DNA from: Rhabdornis inornatus
Lineage: Eukaryota > Chordata > Aves > Passeriformes > Rhabdornithidae
Assembly: GCA_013397075.1 (NCBI GenBank)
Contig: VWZS01010874.1
Coordinates: forward strand, 1,547,327 to 1,611,326
Reading direction: 5' to 3'
Length of the DNA: 64,000 nucleotides
Shown here in pieces: positions 52,201 to 64,000 of this stretch; the stretch's first letter is position 1; every line of letters begins with the position of its first letter. The translations under genes were made by a program, and so were the position numbers. The notes under the pieces were generated by a model. The model searched no databases, was not told the origin of the DNA, and worked only from the letters and a program-made list of their open reading frames with translations.

Positions 52201-54080
52201 AGCTTCTGCTATTGCACCACCCTGCCAGACTTGGTCGCAAACTGTTTCTAGAATAAAGGGTCAGTTTTGCCTTGTTCTAACAGCATGGAAAGACCTAACT
52301 TTGACCTAACTCTCCTCCTTTGATTGAGGAGAGTCAATCTTCAGCATATTTTTGAAAAAATAAAAAAAACCACCACCACAAAACCTTCTCCTTAAAAGCT
52401 GAACTGCTGTCAGTTTTCACTATTTTTTACAAGACTTGGAATAATTAATTTTATCACTACTGTATCTGTAGCTTCTGAAGGACTTCCACAAAAAAAAAAA
52501 ACCCTCACTCCAAAGCAACTTTCAAGTTTCAGTGGTTACAAGAAGTGCATGAAACATGCTCCTGTCTTAGCTAAGTGAATAACAGTGAGAAAAAGTATAA
52601 TTCAACCCTAATATTTTAGTCTTCAGTTTTCAAGGCAGCTGTGTAACTATTAGCACTCTGACTCACAGGGGCAGACACAAACCTGGTCTGAATAGAAGAG
52701 CAGACTGTGTAAAAGCTTAAACCTATACTTGATTTTGACCAATTCCGGGTTAACACTGTTTAGTCAGAATGTGAAAGGAAGGGAAAAGAAAAAAAGGAAA
52801 GCTGATCTCAAGCAGTGACCACCTGAATTTCATTAAAATGCCACTCATTACATTAAAGGTGTAAAAGCAGGCAGGAAGCTTATCTCAGTAACTTCTAGAC
52901 AATTTTGGATGGGAATGACCAGCGGTGACAAGTATTTAGTAAATTGCAGATTTCAAACCAGTAGGAAATTGAGAAAAACCACAAAATTTTGTATCAGTTT
53001 GTGATATTTGTTCCTATCAAAAGTAATTTCTTGATCTTGAATCAGAAGCGGTTTCCTCTGCAATGGGAAACAGACAGGTCAGATAAAGGATATTTATGAT
53101 GATTACCTTTTCTTTGGATGGAATGTAATCAATACCCCTCATTATGTTAAAGCAAGATGATGGGGAGGAAAAAGGTGTTGAGGTGCATTTGAAGGCACTG
53201 AAGGGTTTAGAAATCAAATCTTTTATAACATTAACTTTTTGAAAGATGTTAACAAGTCATATTAGCTCAAACAGAAGCTTCCTACTGACTCTCCATTCTA
53301 CCTTCAAGGCACAACCAAAACAGATACCAGACTTTGAATCTGAATACATAGGGATTTGGTTTGCAAAAACAACTCCCTTTGTTTAAAGTTTATTAATTCT
53401 TTAGTGTCCTTTGTTCTTTAGCTTTTAATGTGTAAATTAGATTTCTGTGCACCAGAGTCAATAAAAAACTTTTAGCTGAAAGGGGATAGTGATGTAAGGT
53501 ACTATGTATCTTCTTGTAAAACCAAAAATCATAAGCTTGTTTTAACATCAAAATAAACTTTAAAAGAGAAATTAAAGCAGACTGTGTTTAGCAACAGGCT
53601 GAAGGAAGACTGAAGGCAAACTGAGAGAGCGTGCTCTTAAATAATTTTTTCACAACAAATTTCACGCCTATCAGATCTTGGACCTAGTATAACATATATG
53701 TAAGGATAATTTTTTTCATGCTGAAGCATTCCTAAATTTATTCATAACCAGATCTGAGCTGTTGGTTTCTGTCATGGCACTGACATTAAATAGTCCTTAG
53801 TTTTTCCCAGCTGACTCCCGAAAAACAATAAAATCAGAAGGTGCCAACAACAAGCTTGGTGCTGGGTCAGTGTGAAAACAAACTGTGAAATACCATGAAG
53901 TACTTGGAAGCACTCACAAACAATTTTCTCAGTGTTCCCCCCTCAGCACTGGAGGTGGCTGTGGGTCAAGCCAGTGCTAAGACAAATCTGAGCTTTACAG
54001 CTGTTGAAATACTTAAACCACACCAGATTTTAAAGTTATGTCACAGCAGTGCAGTTATTACTTGCCTGCCCTGGGATCTG

Positions 54081-54500
54081 CTGATGGCAGTTGAAGTTCT
54101 TATTCATCAAGGGGCCCAAATAATTGAAGCAATCCATCTGCTCCATGTACTCCCCCTCTGCCTACCCCGTGATTACTTATTGCCATGTGATATTTGCCAC
54201 TGATGTCATACTTAAGCAATTGGCCTGTTGGATCTCCTGAGAACTGTGCTGTGATGGAGCAGAGGGAGCTAAAATATTCCACCTGTTCTAAGCTTTCCCT
54301 TTGCAAAAACCTGATGGGATGTGATATTTGGCAGTGACTGTCATAACTGATCAAGCAGTCACCAGACTCTTGCATATTTCCTGAAGGCTGCTGCTGTTTT
54401 TCATCATGAATTCCAGATAATTGAAATAATTGACCTGCTCTGAGGCCCTGCTTTGATTCCAGTGTTTTCAGCATTGGGACATTTGCCTATTGTCATATTT
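54081..54500. repeat. Decayed tandem repeat, unit roughly 135-155 bp, about three copies
   Basis: Several blocks recur in the same order. 'gtgatatttgccactgatgtcata' at 54187 matches 'gtgatatttggcagtgactgtcata' at 54321, and more weakly 'gggacatttgcctattgtcata' at 54476. 'ttcatcaaggggcccaaataattgaagcaat' near 54102 matches 'ttcatcatgaattccagataattgaaataat' near 54400. 'ccatctgctcc', 'ccacctgttct' and 'gacctgctctg' follow in the three copies. Copies are highly diverged. A 102-residue plus-strand frame and a 124-residue minus-strand frame overlap it and show no recognisable domain. Confidence 0.55.
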
Positions 54501-57500
54501 GGTTAAGAGCAGCAGAGGCTTTGATAACTCTTTCACGAGATGTCACTGCACCACAGAGCAACCTTTTCTGCACAGTTTGTGTTACTGAACGGCCAGACAC
54601 CCTTCTGCCCTCTGCACTAACCCCATGGCTCACAAGTGCACATGCAACATCCATTCAAGTGCTAGAAAGGGGTAGGAAGAGGAAATGAAGGAAAGCATAC
54701 AAGCAGTTTTGCAAGCAGGCTGATAATGGGAGTTCTCTTACTGCTCCCATGTGATGAGTAATTTAAACACTCCAGTGCCCTGCTGCTTAAATGAACTTCC
54801 ATTAAGGTTTTTCTTCAGTAGTTAAGGAGCCTACAGATGTTTTACAGAGGATCAAATACCCAAACTTATGCTTTTCACGACTTATTATGCTGCTAAAGGA
54901 CAGACTTGCCTGTTGATTGATAAACGGATTCTTAGAATAGTCCAATTAACTGTACTAGCCATAAAAAGCTTTGATGTGTTCTTCTGCTGAGGGGTATAGA
55001 TCTCACTTGCAGCCAGATTATATTGCTCACTTTTATTTGAGAAGAACAAAAGTATCACATTCCCTCACTAGATCACATCCCACTCCTGAATTTACTGTAT
55101 TCATTTCAAGGACGGATGATCAATTGTGATCATTGCTCTGCTTAGAATCTGAGCAGGTCACAGACTGACTGGCAGTGACTGTTCAAGTCTTTCCAACACT
55201 TTCATTAAGATCTAACATTTCTGCAGCTGTACTTTAAGGCATTCTATATTTTGCCCTGCACAAAATACAGATACAGACTTATTTTTAAAAGACCATTTCT
55301 AACACATCATCCACTTCTAACAATGCTCAACTTTTCTAAAGTCCAAGTTTTTCTTTTTCTGTAGCCTTTTCTTTTCAGCTCTTTATCTTTAAACAGATAA
55401 CATTGAAACGAATAAAGAGAAATGCTCTTTTTAAAGGGAAAAAGCTGCCAAATCTTATACAGCTGTACAGCTAATAATGATCTCAACAATATTACAGTTA
55501 CAATTACATACTCACTGAAATAAAATTCTGATTTTTTAAAATTTGAATGTAAATTAAACCAGTTCAGTAAGTCAAAATGATCTGTTAAGAATAACAGTTT
55601 AAAAGTAAACTATGTGATAGAAGGAATACTTTTTCCTTATCTTGCATCAAGCTTTTCAGACTAGAAAGTGCCCATTGTTTCTTGAGTAGAAAGGCTTGAT
55701 GTGTATTAGTTTAAAGTCAAATCCTGACATACAGAAGAAATTTAGGTTTCCATCAAAACTGAGAGTCAGTTTATGCAGAGAGGGACAAAAAATCACAGCA
55801 GTTCTGTGACCCAGAGAGAAGCTGGGACCTGCAGGGGGTCCCTTCTAAACTTCAAGTTCTTGTAGCAACACAACACATTTTTTTCCCAATGAGGAATACC
55901 TTAATTAAAAGAAGAAACTCACCTAGTAGTAGTTTCAAATTACTAATTTAGAGAGAATAGTTTCTCCAGGAAGGCTCATACCCTACCTACTCCAGTGAGT
56001 CTTTGTCAATCATCACTTACTTGAGGTAAAAAGAAGATGACAGAAAGGACACTGCTGTATTTATGTACACAACTATGGGGTGAGAGAAATCCACCTTTTG
56101 ATGAAATAGCTTTTTTTTTTTTACATACACTGGTGATGACTGATTGTAGAAAATTCAAAAGGGTGACTTTACAGATAATTGGCCCTGACTAACAAAAGCA
56201 AACAACATTGCAGCTTTTTGTCAGCAGTGGGATGCAATTATGCACCATTAATTAAACTGGCATGCCAATGAAAGGTCAGATAACATAAAGGAAGAAGAAA
56301 GAAGTTCTATACTTTGAGAATGTTATTGCTTGAAAACGTTTGTGCTTATATAGCACTCTTGGAGTGGGAGGAAACCATTCTTCATTTAAATCAGGTGAAA
56401 ATTTGGAGTCAGATTCTGGTCTGGCTTAAATACAAGAACATGAAATAAAACAAGAACTAAGGAAGGTGCTGCAAACTTTAAGGTACCCACCTACCCTTTC
56501 ATCCTGAAGCGACAGGTCTGCTCAGGAATGGGGACATCACACAGAAGGCAGAACATTTTCACTCAGTAGGGGGTCAGGAACCTTGCGAGCACTAATTTAT
56601 TTCAAAGCAGAAGACCTAATTTTCCTTATGACTGCATATGCTTTCATTAAGATAATATACTGCTCTCAATGTTATTTTTACTCTATACCTTCTCCCAGCC
56701 ACCAGTCTGATTGCTCCCAGTGCCAGCATTTCAGGAGGTAGATTTGCCACTTGTGATAGTGTGTCATAAAACGTGAGCCACAATTAAGAACAAGAACCAA
56801 AAAATCATCTTTGTTAACAGTAAATATTTTTTTTTTCCAAGAGGAGTCACTTTTAGCTGGATTCTTCCTTGTCCATCAAGTTGCTTTCCCCCAGTTGCTT
56901 TATTTGCAGACTAATTTGGCAGTGAATGATAAATGACAGCAAGATTTGTGTCTTTGTACATGTATTCCAAATACCCTAGTAAATAAAAGACATAATAACT
57001 TATGATATCATCTCTGCATGCAATATATGTGGCTTTTCCTGATTCTTTCATTTTTCCTTAATTGATTAGAAGTAAGTATGCAACCTTGAAGGCCAAAAGC
57101 TTCTGAAATAAAAGGCACACAGTGTTCTAATGTTTATCACTAATGGAGTCAACTGTGTCTCTTTGCCAGGATGAAAGAGACTTGCAAAGATATACCAACA
57201 CTGCTGCTTCCTCTCCCAAAGCGGAATTGAGACCTGGCAGCAGGTAAAGATGGGCAAAATTGTGCCAAAGAACATCTCAGGGATGTGCCTTCTCCTTGGC
57301 AGGCTGGAGTTGGGTTAGGTGATCTACTGGAAGAGCAACAGAAGTTGACAGCATTTGATTTCTCAAATTCAGGCTAGGAAGTCTGGGGTCTTGGCAGGGG
57401 CGAGGGTGGTGTTCTTCAAAAACCCCAACAAAACCCCAGCCAGTGTACCCCTATCTATCCACACTCAGATACATTCCCCCTCCCTTCCAAAAAGAACAGC

Positions 57501-59759
57501 AGATTCAGTTAAATACTGAAGTGAGTAGATTGTTGACAAAGAACTGAAAGGGACTGGATTAAAAGTATTTTCATTTTTCATTCTGGTTTAGTAGAGAAAT
57601 CTTATTTTCAGCACTTTCATTTCCCTTGACATACTAAAAGGCCTGAATCTGTCTCCTTTCCTCATGTTATTCTAACTTTTCACATGATTACAGAGAAATT
57701 GCTGATGGTCATGCTGAGAACTTAGATCTAATTTATCAATATGGCAAGTCAAATTTCCACAGCAAGTTAAGTTATGCAGGATATGTATTTCAATGGAGCA
57801 CTATACCATCACATTTGGTAACTTAAAGGCAGGCATTTAATTGCATGAAAATTTCCGAGAGAAGGTGAGGGAATCAGTGTACTGAGATTGTCTTTGAACA
57901 AATTAAGTGGAATAAGCATTGATAAAAATATCAAAGAATTTATGTTGAAAGTGAAATAAGTCAGAATAAGGTAAATCCCAATTCCTGGAGTTTAACTTGA
58001 TGCAAAATCTAAGCAGAAGGGAACTTGAAAACTAAGTTAACCTCTCTTTCACTTTGCATTTCTTTCTACATTGAAGTTGTGGGTTATTTTAAACCTGTGG
58101 TTTTGTCTAACTGCGTATCTCCTCAAATGGTAAATACCTCTTTTTTTGCAAGTCTCTCCAAGCTGCTAGAGAACACCTTTGATACTATTCACTGTATCCA
58201 GGCTTCTGCTTATGTAGCGAATGCTACTCTTAGGTGATGGTTATCCTGAGTAGCTATAGTGCCATTAACTTGTCTCAAATGCCCCATTTTTAGAGATTGT
58301 CCTTGTTAGGAGCACTTTTGAAAGAGTATAGAAGAGCTGAAAAGGACTGAGTATTTTAGATTAGGCTATTATAGTAAAATTGAGTATCCCAATCAAGTCC
58401 TCTGGTATCTAAACTGATTTATCACATCCTAGCCCTCCTGTGTTAGAAGAGGTCTGAAAAAAGTATGCACCAGGAATTTTGTAGCATTTCATGTCAGGCT
58501 TCCTTCATCCCCACAGGTCAGATTCTGATTTAGATTAAATTATCTATTGGAAAAAAAAAATCCTCTACCTAATAGTATATTAGTATATCAGTGAGATGTG
58601 TCCGACATCTCTCAGGCTCAATCTAGGAGACAGCAATTAGGAGACAATGGGAGTGATTTTGAAAGAATCCCTGATGTTTCTAAGGTAAGGAAGCAACAAA
58701 GAAAAAGACATTTGGGGTATTCCTTCTGAGGCAGCTCAACTACCACATCACCTCTTGCTCAGATACAAAGCCCAGGTTTCCTTCCAGCTTCTCCTCCAGC
58801 CAGTTCCACAAGAAGCAAGCAGGCATTTGGATGACCTCTGTGTGCCTTCCACCTCCCTGAAACCATGACTCAAAAGACGAAAATGATCTTATTTCACTGT
58901 TAAAATTCTTGTACTGTATTCAGTTACTCAGTGACCAAGTAAAGAGGTACCCACCACACATCATACATCATTAGAATATTTGAAAAAGCTTTCAAAACCA
59001 GCACACTCAGTAGAAACTGCTGAAGAAAACCAGAGGTAAACAGAACCATACACAAATGTTACTAATGGATCTAAATAAAACATATAGCCCTGCTGATTGC
59101 CACCTAGACAAGACTAATATTACGTTTTAAACCTAGAGCTCTCTCAGAAGTAGCAAGTTTTACTTCTTTCCATGAAAGAAAAGCTTTTATTCATATAAAG
59201 GTGGTCAGGGCCATTCTCCTAATTTGCAAGAGGAATGCTGTGTTTACATGGGCAAAGTAGAGCTCTGGGTCAGGACTCATGTTTAATAAGACAAGAGTCC
59301 ATCTAATGGGATTCAAGGGTTTAATGTTATGTAATTAACTTTCTGTCAACACAAATCCAAATAGTTAATGTGGGTTCTGTGGCTGCAGTCAGAGGCAGGC
59401 GAGCCGACCCTCGCTCTCCAGGGAAGCCCCTCTGGCTCCAAGGGTGCTCCAAGCTGATGGATCCTGGCATTCTCTGCACACTCACTGCAGTCACATTCCT
59501 AGAGCATCTGTCCATAATGAGCTGGCAGTGAGATGAATTTGCTCCATTGCAATATTGAATTCCAAGAAAGCCTTGTTTAAATGTGAGGGAAGATGCAAAT
59601 AGTTATTAGATAGCCTTAGAAGAACATGATTTGATGGTGCTTTTCATCATAATATTGCTGATGATTACTCCCTCAAGTCTCTTCAGAAGAGGTTAGGACT
59701 TTTCACATGCAGCCAAGCAGCTTTCAAGAGGAAATGCAAGACTAAACATTCTGTTTTGA

Positions 59760-60370
59760 AATCCTGCATAATGATACGTATTATAGAATCACTTTTTGTT
59801 GTGTGTTTTTCAATTTAGCATGCATAATTTTCAGTTTTGCTAGTAATTCAGAAAGCTTTAATGCTTACTTAATTAGTCTAAGCTTGGTAATTCAGCCAAT
59901 GAAAACGAAAGTGTTTAAGTTATATTAATTGTAAACAATGTTAACAGTTAATTTTCTGAATGATGAAGCAACATAAAAACAAACTTGAGTAACACTAGGA
60001 TTAATTAATTGATTAGCTAGTTTCTGTTGAGAATTATATTCAATAAGAGTCTGTCAATACAAATTGCTATCAATTGCAACTTTATGAAGTGCCAAGCATA
60101 ATGGGTTCAGGTGCATACTAGAACTAGTTGTCATGAATGTCAATTTACCGCAGAGAAATGGATTGTTTATCACCTAATTTAATTTCAGACAGCTAACTCA
60201 CTTGTAATAACTCATTTTACCATTGAATTTTCAAGAACTTGAGTGTTGTTAAAAGCAGCAGCTTGCTGTAATAAGTTTGTAAATTTAAATTCTTCTGTAA
60301 ATAATTTAAAGCAGACTGTAACTCAATTTTGCAATTGACTACTTGGAAAATATTTAGCAATTTTATTTAC
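59760..60370. other. AT-rich block that may be a conserved non-coding element
   Basis: No repeat or gene is visible. The block is dense in TAAT-core motifs (cttaattag, ttaattaattgattag, ttaattg), octamer-like stretches (agcatgcataatt) and CAAT/CAATTG words, without simple-repeat structure. This composition is typical of vertebrate conserved enhancers bound by homeodomain and POU factors, which are common in long introns of neuronal genes. Conservation cannot be judged from one sequence. Confidence 0.25.
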
Positions 60371-60541
60371 CATCCAGACACCCCTATTCCTCCCACTGGC
60401 AGCATGTTTCATTACAAATGCCTGCCTACTGCTGCAGTATTAGACTTGAGTCTGTGCTTTTAATAACACTGGGATGGATGCAGTGTCCTCTGTTGATTCT
60501 GGCTGACTCAGCCAAAACACTCTGTGGAAGTACTTAATACA

Positions 60542-60581
60542 CTTCAGCACATCTGGACAGTTTGATGTCCAGATGCTGAAG
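60542..60581. repeat. 16-bp inverted repeat with 2-nt bulge and 6-nt loop
   Basis: The left arm at 60542-60559 (CTTCAGC, AC bulge, ATCTGGACA) pairs with the right arm at 60566-60581 (TGTCCAGATGCTGAAG) around the loop GTTTGA. Total length is 40 nt, too short for a typical pre-miRNA hairpin. Confidence 0.9.
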
Positions 60582-62867
60582 GAGAAAATGCAGAGAAGGT
60601 TTACAGCAGACTGAAAAGACAAAAAAGTCCTCTGATTTGGGCCACGGGATGGGTTTAGTTCATCCTGTGTTTTCCCCATCCTCTCTCTAATGTCTTCTAG
60701 GGTATTTGATGGCAACTGGGAACCAGGAAAGTTAAGCAAAAAGCAGCCTATTTGGAACCTTCGAAAAATTATGCAAAACATCAATTTCTTAAAGGCTCTG
60801 AGGAAGCAGACAGCTAGAAACAATTTAATACCCTTAAGAAAAGACCTTCTCCTTCCAGATTTTCAACAGTCACTGAACTTCAGTTACAATGCCTGAGTGA
60901 AAATGTGCAGTTACACTACAATGAAAAAGTGAGATGGCATAATAATATAAGAGTTTATCAATCTGCATAAAGCTTTACATCCAGGAACCATGTCAATCCA
61001 CATCTACCACTGTAAATACACATTCCTGCAAATCAATATACTATCAGCCTTTTTTCTTTACTTTGCAAACAAGGCATTGGAACAAATCAATGTTCCAGCA
61101 CCCCTGCAATAGGTATCTGACAGAGCCCAGCACCTTGTACTCACAGCTGTCAAACACTGCTGAGTGTAAAGGTTCCCCCCAGTTTCATGCACTTACTGCA
61201 GGTACCTCACATGAGTGTGCAGTGTGCTTGTTAGTCAAGGCAGATCACTTTACATTTCAAAATAACCACTGTATTAACACTCTCCTGTAATCTGTGACTT
61301 CAAGGAAGATCAACCACACTTGCAAACAAGCAGCAATAAACTGAAATATTTAGAAAGCCCTTTCAACTTTCCTTTAGTAACATAAATTATTTTAATAAAA
61401 TATAAAGTCCAACAGCAAAAGCTTTGAAATGCCGTCTCAAAAATAGGTCAGACTTTTACTTCCTATCTTCTCTCTTACAGCATGAAAAGCTGCCTGTGCT
61501 TTGCCTCATGACTTTTCTCCTTATGGGAGCTTCCATAAATCATTTCTGTTAGCAAAAAGTAATCCATGGACTAAGCCTGTCCTAGAGCTACAGACTGAGC
61601 TTCCACTGGGAAGATGCTGCAGGCTGAACACAGATGTTGACTAACCTAGTTAAAAATTGAACAGCACAAAACCAGCACTACAGCAGCACCAATGTTTATT
61701 AGATATCACTCAAAACCTCTTCTTAAGTGAGGAAGTGTTTTAACTCTAGGTTCAAGTCACACTAATAACGTGACATTTCACTTTAACTCAGAACTCTTCT
61801 TTTCTGTAAGTCTGGTATTTCCCTCCCCAAGAACATTAAATAGATTTTCTGGATTCACAGCTACAGTGACATAAATGAGGAGGTAATCAGAGATTTAATT
61901 TAGTATCATTACCCAAGCTAACACCTCACAAATCTGTGCTGACATGAATCAAATGGTTATTCCCACCTGTCAGCAAGGGTTTGATAGCTGAAAGGCAGAG
62001 GGAAATATGGTATTTGACATTTTCCTTCTAGCAGGAGGCTCAGTTAAGAGTTTATAAATTTATTATAAACACACAAAAGAGGTTGAAAGAAAATTATCTA
62101 TATTCAGTAAATCAAGATAATAGTTTAATAGATTTAAAATGTACTCCCCACCCCCTCAGTATGTTGGGAACTTAGTAAAAACTACTTAATGCTTCAGTTT
62201 TGAAATTGTTTTGAAGAAATTTTCTGCAAAGAAATATGTTCATACTTCATTAGTTAAACTGCTACAAAATTAGAACTACAAAAATTTGCAATTAGAACAA
62301 AAAAGGTCATATTTCAAGGTTGCAAGGCACATGACTGAAAACCTATTAGTGAATCTTACTTTCAGGTCAGCACCAGAACTGACTGATCCAAGTAGGAGTA
62401 TACATCAAAATACAGGCAGATTATAACAAATCATATTTGTGATGAAGTAACAGCTACTATTTCTATTGTCATCCTATAACAATTGATACTTGAGCACATA
62501 CAACCCATTACTTTAATCATTACATGGGAATAAAGCCTTTCTACTAAAGCTTTCAGATTATAAATAACATTGATCTGTATGAAATTGTTATTTACCATTG
62601 ATGGATACCATGTACAAGACAATGTTAAGGAAGATGTATACATCACAATACAGCTGAAAGCAAGGTCCTACCTAAACACAGAACGCATTCATTCTTAAGG
62701 GGAAACTGGGAAACAGTAGCAGACAAGTGCAGGGATGCTTTTACACAACATTGGTAAAATTATGATCATTTTTGACCAGAACTTTACCAAGAACCTTAAC
62801 AAAATCACACCAGTTTATGATCAACTCTCAGATTTCATCCTTGGTACCAGTACTGGTCCACACAAAG

Positions 62868-63115
62868 GAGACAGAAGATGGAGAACTGCAGCGCATTCAG
62901 AGAAGAGCTCCAGAACAAACTGTGGCCTGGAAATATGCTTTGAAGTGTCAAGAACTCTATTTGCTTTACTGAACAACTTTTAAAAGGCTATTAAATCAAA
63001 ATCTGTAAGTACCAATAAAAGCTGAAGACTCTGAGACTCTTAATGGATGAAGGCAAGACAACTTTAAGTGGCTCTTCAATTTATCACAGCTCAAGGCATG
63101 ATTTTAAACAGATCA
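62868..63115 (+). mobile_element. Possible ancient CR1/L3-like LINE fragment
   Basis: A run of weak matches occurs in the order expected of the 3' part of an old CR1-type LINE: 'ggagaactgcagcgcattcagagaagagctccagaacaa', 'gaaatatgctttgaagtgtcaagaactctatttgctttac', and 'tggctcttcaatttatcacag'. These resemble the ORF2-end region in which retained amniote CR1s encode a run of short basic motifs. Divergence is high and no terminal repeat was identified. The call rests on recall of the pattern, not an alignment. Confidence 0.4.
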
Positions 63116-63230
63116 TAAAAACAGGTGAAAAGTATTAACCACTGAAGACTAGCTCCACATCCAAAAGGGTCAATCTGACTGAAGATGTGTAGAACTGAGA
63201 TAACTCTGGTGCCTGTTCCTCTACCCTTCT

Positions 63231-63306
63231 TCCCCTCCCCCCCAAAAAAGTGCCACAAAACACACAAAAAAGCCTAAACAACAATGAAAACCAAAAAGCA
63301 AACAAC
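63231..63306 (+). repeat. A/C-rich low-complexity tract
   Basis: C-rich start (tcccctccccccccc-like) passing into A runs with C spacers and cacaaaacacacaaaaaa. Same style as the 42.7 and 48.3 kb tracts. Confidence 0.85.
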
Positions 63307-64000
63307 TGTTACTTTACTGATACCTAAGTCCAAAACCAAATAAATTCCTGTTGGTACACAAAGAAACTCTCACAATTCAGAATTTACTGCAGTCTAAACA
63401 GAGTTAATGTTTATCTCTTACAGAAGTACACACAGGAAAACAAAAGTAAACATTCTTCTGCTGAAGTTTCCTGTGGAACAATGAAAAACTCAGGATTAAT
63501 TAGACCTGGTCAAAGTACAGTTTTATAACCTATTTTTATTATATTTCTAGAGACAGAAAAAGTTTTTGATTCTGAGTTGAAGGGCAATTCATGAACTACA
63601 CATTACTTCAGTATAACTGGATTAAAGGCTTGGACATCACTCAGTGCAGAGATTATAAAAGCCATCCCCATCTTCTGTCTCCCAGGACAGCAGCTGAGGT
63701 CACAGGTCATTTTTCCACCAAATTTATTGAGTTCAAGAACTCTTTTCTCTACAATAGCAGAGTCACAGTTACAGCAGAAAATGACAAGAGCACCCTACAG
63801 CCTCCCATTCAGGTCACAGAAATTATTGTCTCACTGCTGGCTGATGACCAGGAACACCCATCTCTTCTTTCCAGTAACTGAGGCACTGGACTACTGCACA
63901 AAGCAGAAATGTAGCAGCCCTCTCTCTGTTTTTTGAGAGCAGAAGCATGAGCACAACTCCAGGAGATCATTTTTAGATGTAAATCCTGATTTGACAGAAT

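Larger units (their letters stand above)
15082..64000 (-). other. ATRNL1 intron upstream of the exon (partial, open at the right edge)
   Basis: About 49 kb of AT-rich DNA lies 5' of the exon in gene orientation. No minus-strand stretch matches the expected preceding exons, which should encode the membrane segment and the start of the tail. Long introns are known for this gene in other vertebrates, so one exon in 64 kb is plausible. The separately listed repeats are the only features I can name. The remaining stretches, including 15.2-24.1, 24.4-30.9, 31-42.6, 46.3-54 and 55-59.7 kb, show no gene or repeat I recognise apart from short simple repeats. A small undetected exon or a gene nested in the intron cannot be excluded. 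Confidence 0.6.

Noticed and set aside
53895..54474. 102-codon plus and 124-codon minus frames
   Set aside because: They overlap the decayed tandem repeat on opposite strands, show no domain and have no splice-site support.
55800..55850. Possible CR1 scrap (gggggtcccttctaaacttcaag)
   Set aside because: Too short and without the flanking motifs; also explained by a small gggacc/ggtccc palindrome.
57240..57345. Possible CR1 3' end (ctggagttgggttaggtgatctactgg)
   Set aside because: Only one short phrase fits and the terminal repeat and neighbouring blocks are missing.
59327..59515. CpG-containing minus-strand frame (59395-59425) as another ATRNL1 exon
   Set aside because: None of the three minus-strand frames gives attractin-like cysteine spacing or tail motifs, and no acceptor/donor pair fits.
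1..64000. Bacterial or phage features, CRISPR arrays, tRNA or rRNA genes, and an undescribed multi-gene system
   Set aside because: Composition, CR1 and LTR content show vertebrate nuclear DNA; no repeat-spacer pattern, cloverleaf or gene cluster was seen on either strand.

Overview
This window looks like vertebrate, most probably avian, nuclear DNA: about 64 kb of AT-rich, CpG-poor, almost gene-free sequence. The evidence for a bird is the 3' ends of CR1 LINEs (including the typical 'tcacagaatgg...ggttggaagggacc' signature on the minus strand at about 30.9 kb), the absence of recognisable mammalian SINEs, and a solo LTR of a type I associate with songbird ERVL-like elements. The passerine assignment is inference. 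There are no operons, CRISPR arrays, rRNA or tRNA genes, and no long protein-coding ORF.

The one coding feature I can defend is a single 115-bp exon on the minus strand at 14967-15081. It has a good acceptor (polypyrimidine tract plus TTGCAG) and a consensus donor (CAG/GTAAGG). Its translation contains PIAIEPC, RAAVLTVFLCLPRG and PPPGQSG, which I recognise as the cytoplasmic tail of the attractin family, closest to attractin-like 1 (ATRNL1). It appears to be the exon before the last. The rest of the window then reads as two ATRNL1 introns: at least 14,966 bp downstream (1-14966) and at least 48,919 bp upstream (15082-64000). I found no other ATRNL1 exon by eye.

Layout. 1-15 kb: downstream intron with an old plus-strand CR1 3' end (about 963-1232), a T-rich tract (3.9 kb) and a polypyrimidine tract (8.2 kb). 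15 kb: the exon. 15-45 kb: intron with simple repeats, a T/G-rich tract (24.2 kb), a minus-strand CR1 end (30.9 kb), a perfect 26-bp tandem duplication (32.7 kb), a GC-richer block (34.4-34.9 kb), an AT microsatellite (38.7 kb), a 70-bp A/C-rich tandem repeat (42.7 kb) and a perfect 13-bp hairpin (44.7 kb). 45.4-46.3 kb: an 892-bp solo LTR flanked by CCTGG duplications and interrupted by a 271-bp assembly gap. 46-64 kb: intron with pyrimidine-rich DNA (52 kb), a decayed tandem repeat of about 145 bp (54.1-54.5 kb), an AT-rich, homeodomain-site-like block (59.8-60.4 kb), a 16-bp hairpin (60.5 kb) and an ancient CR1-like fragment (62.9-63.1 kb).

I found no novel multi-gene system. The most useful leads are the hairpins, the decayed tandem repeat, the recurring A/C-rich (G/T-rich on the other strand) tracts, and the LTR whose GC-rich core is missing from the assembly.
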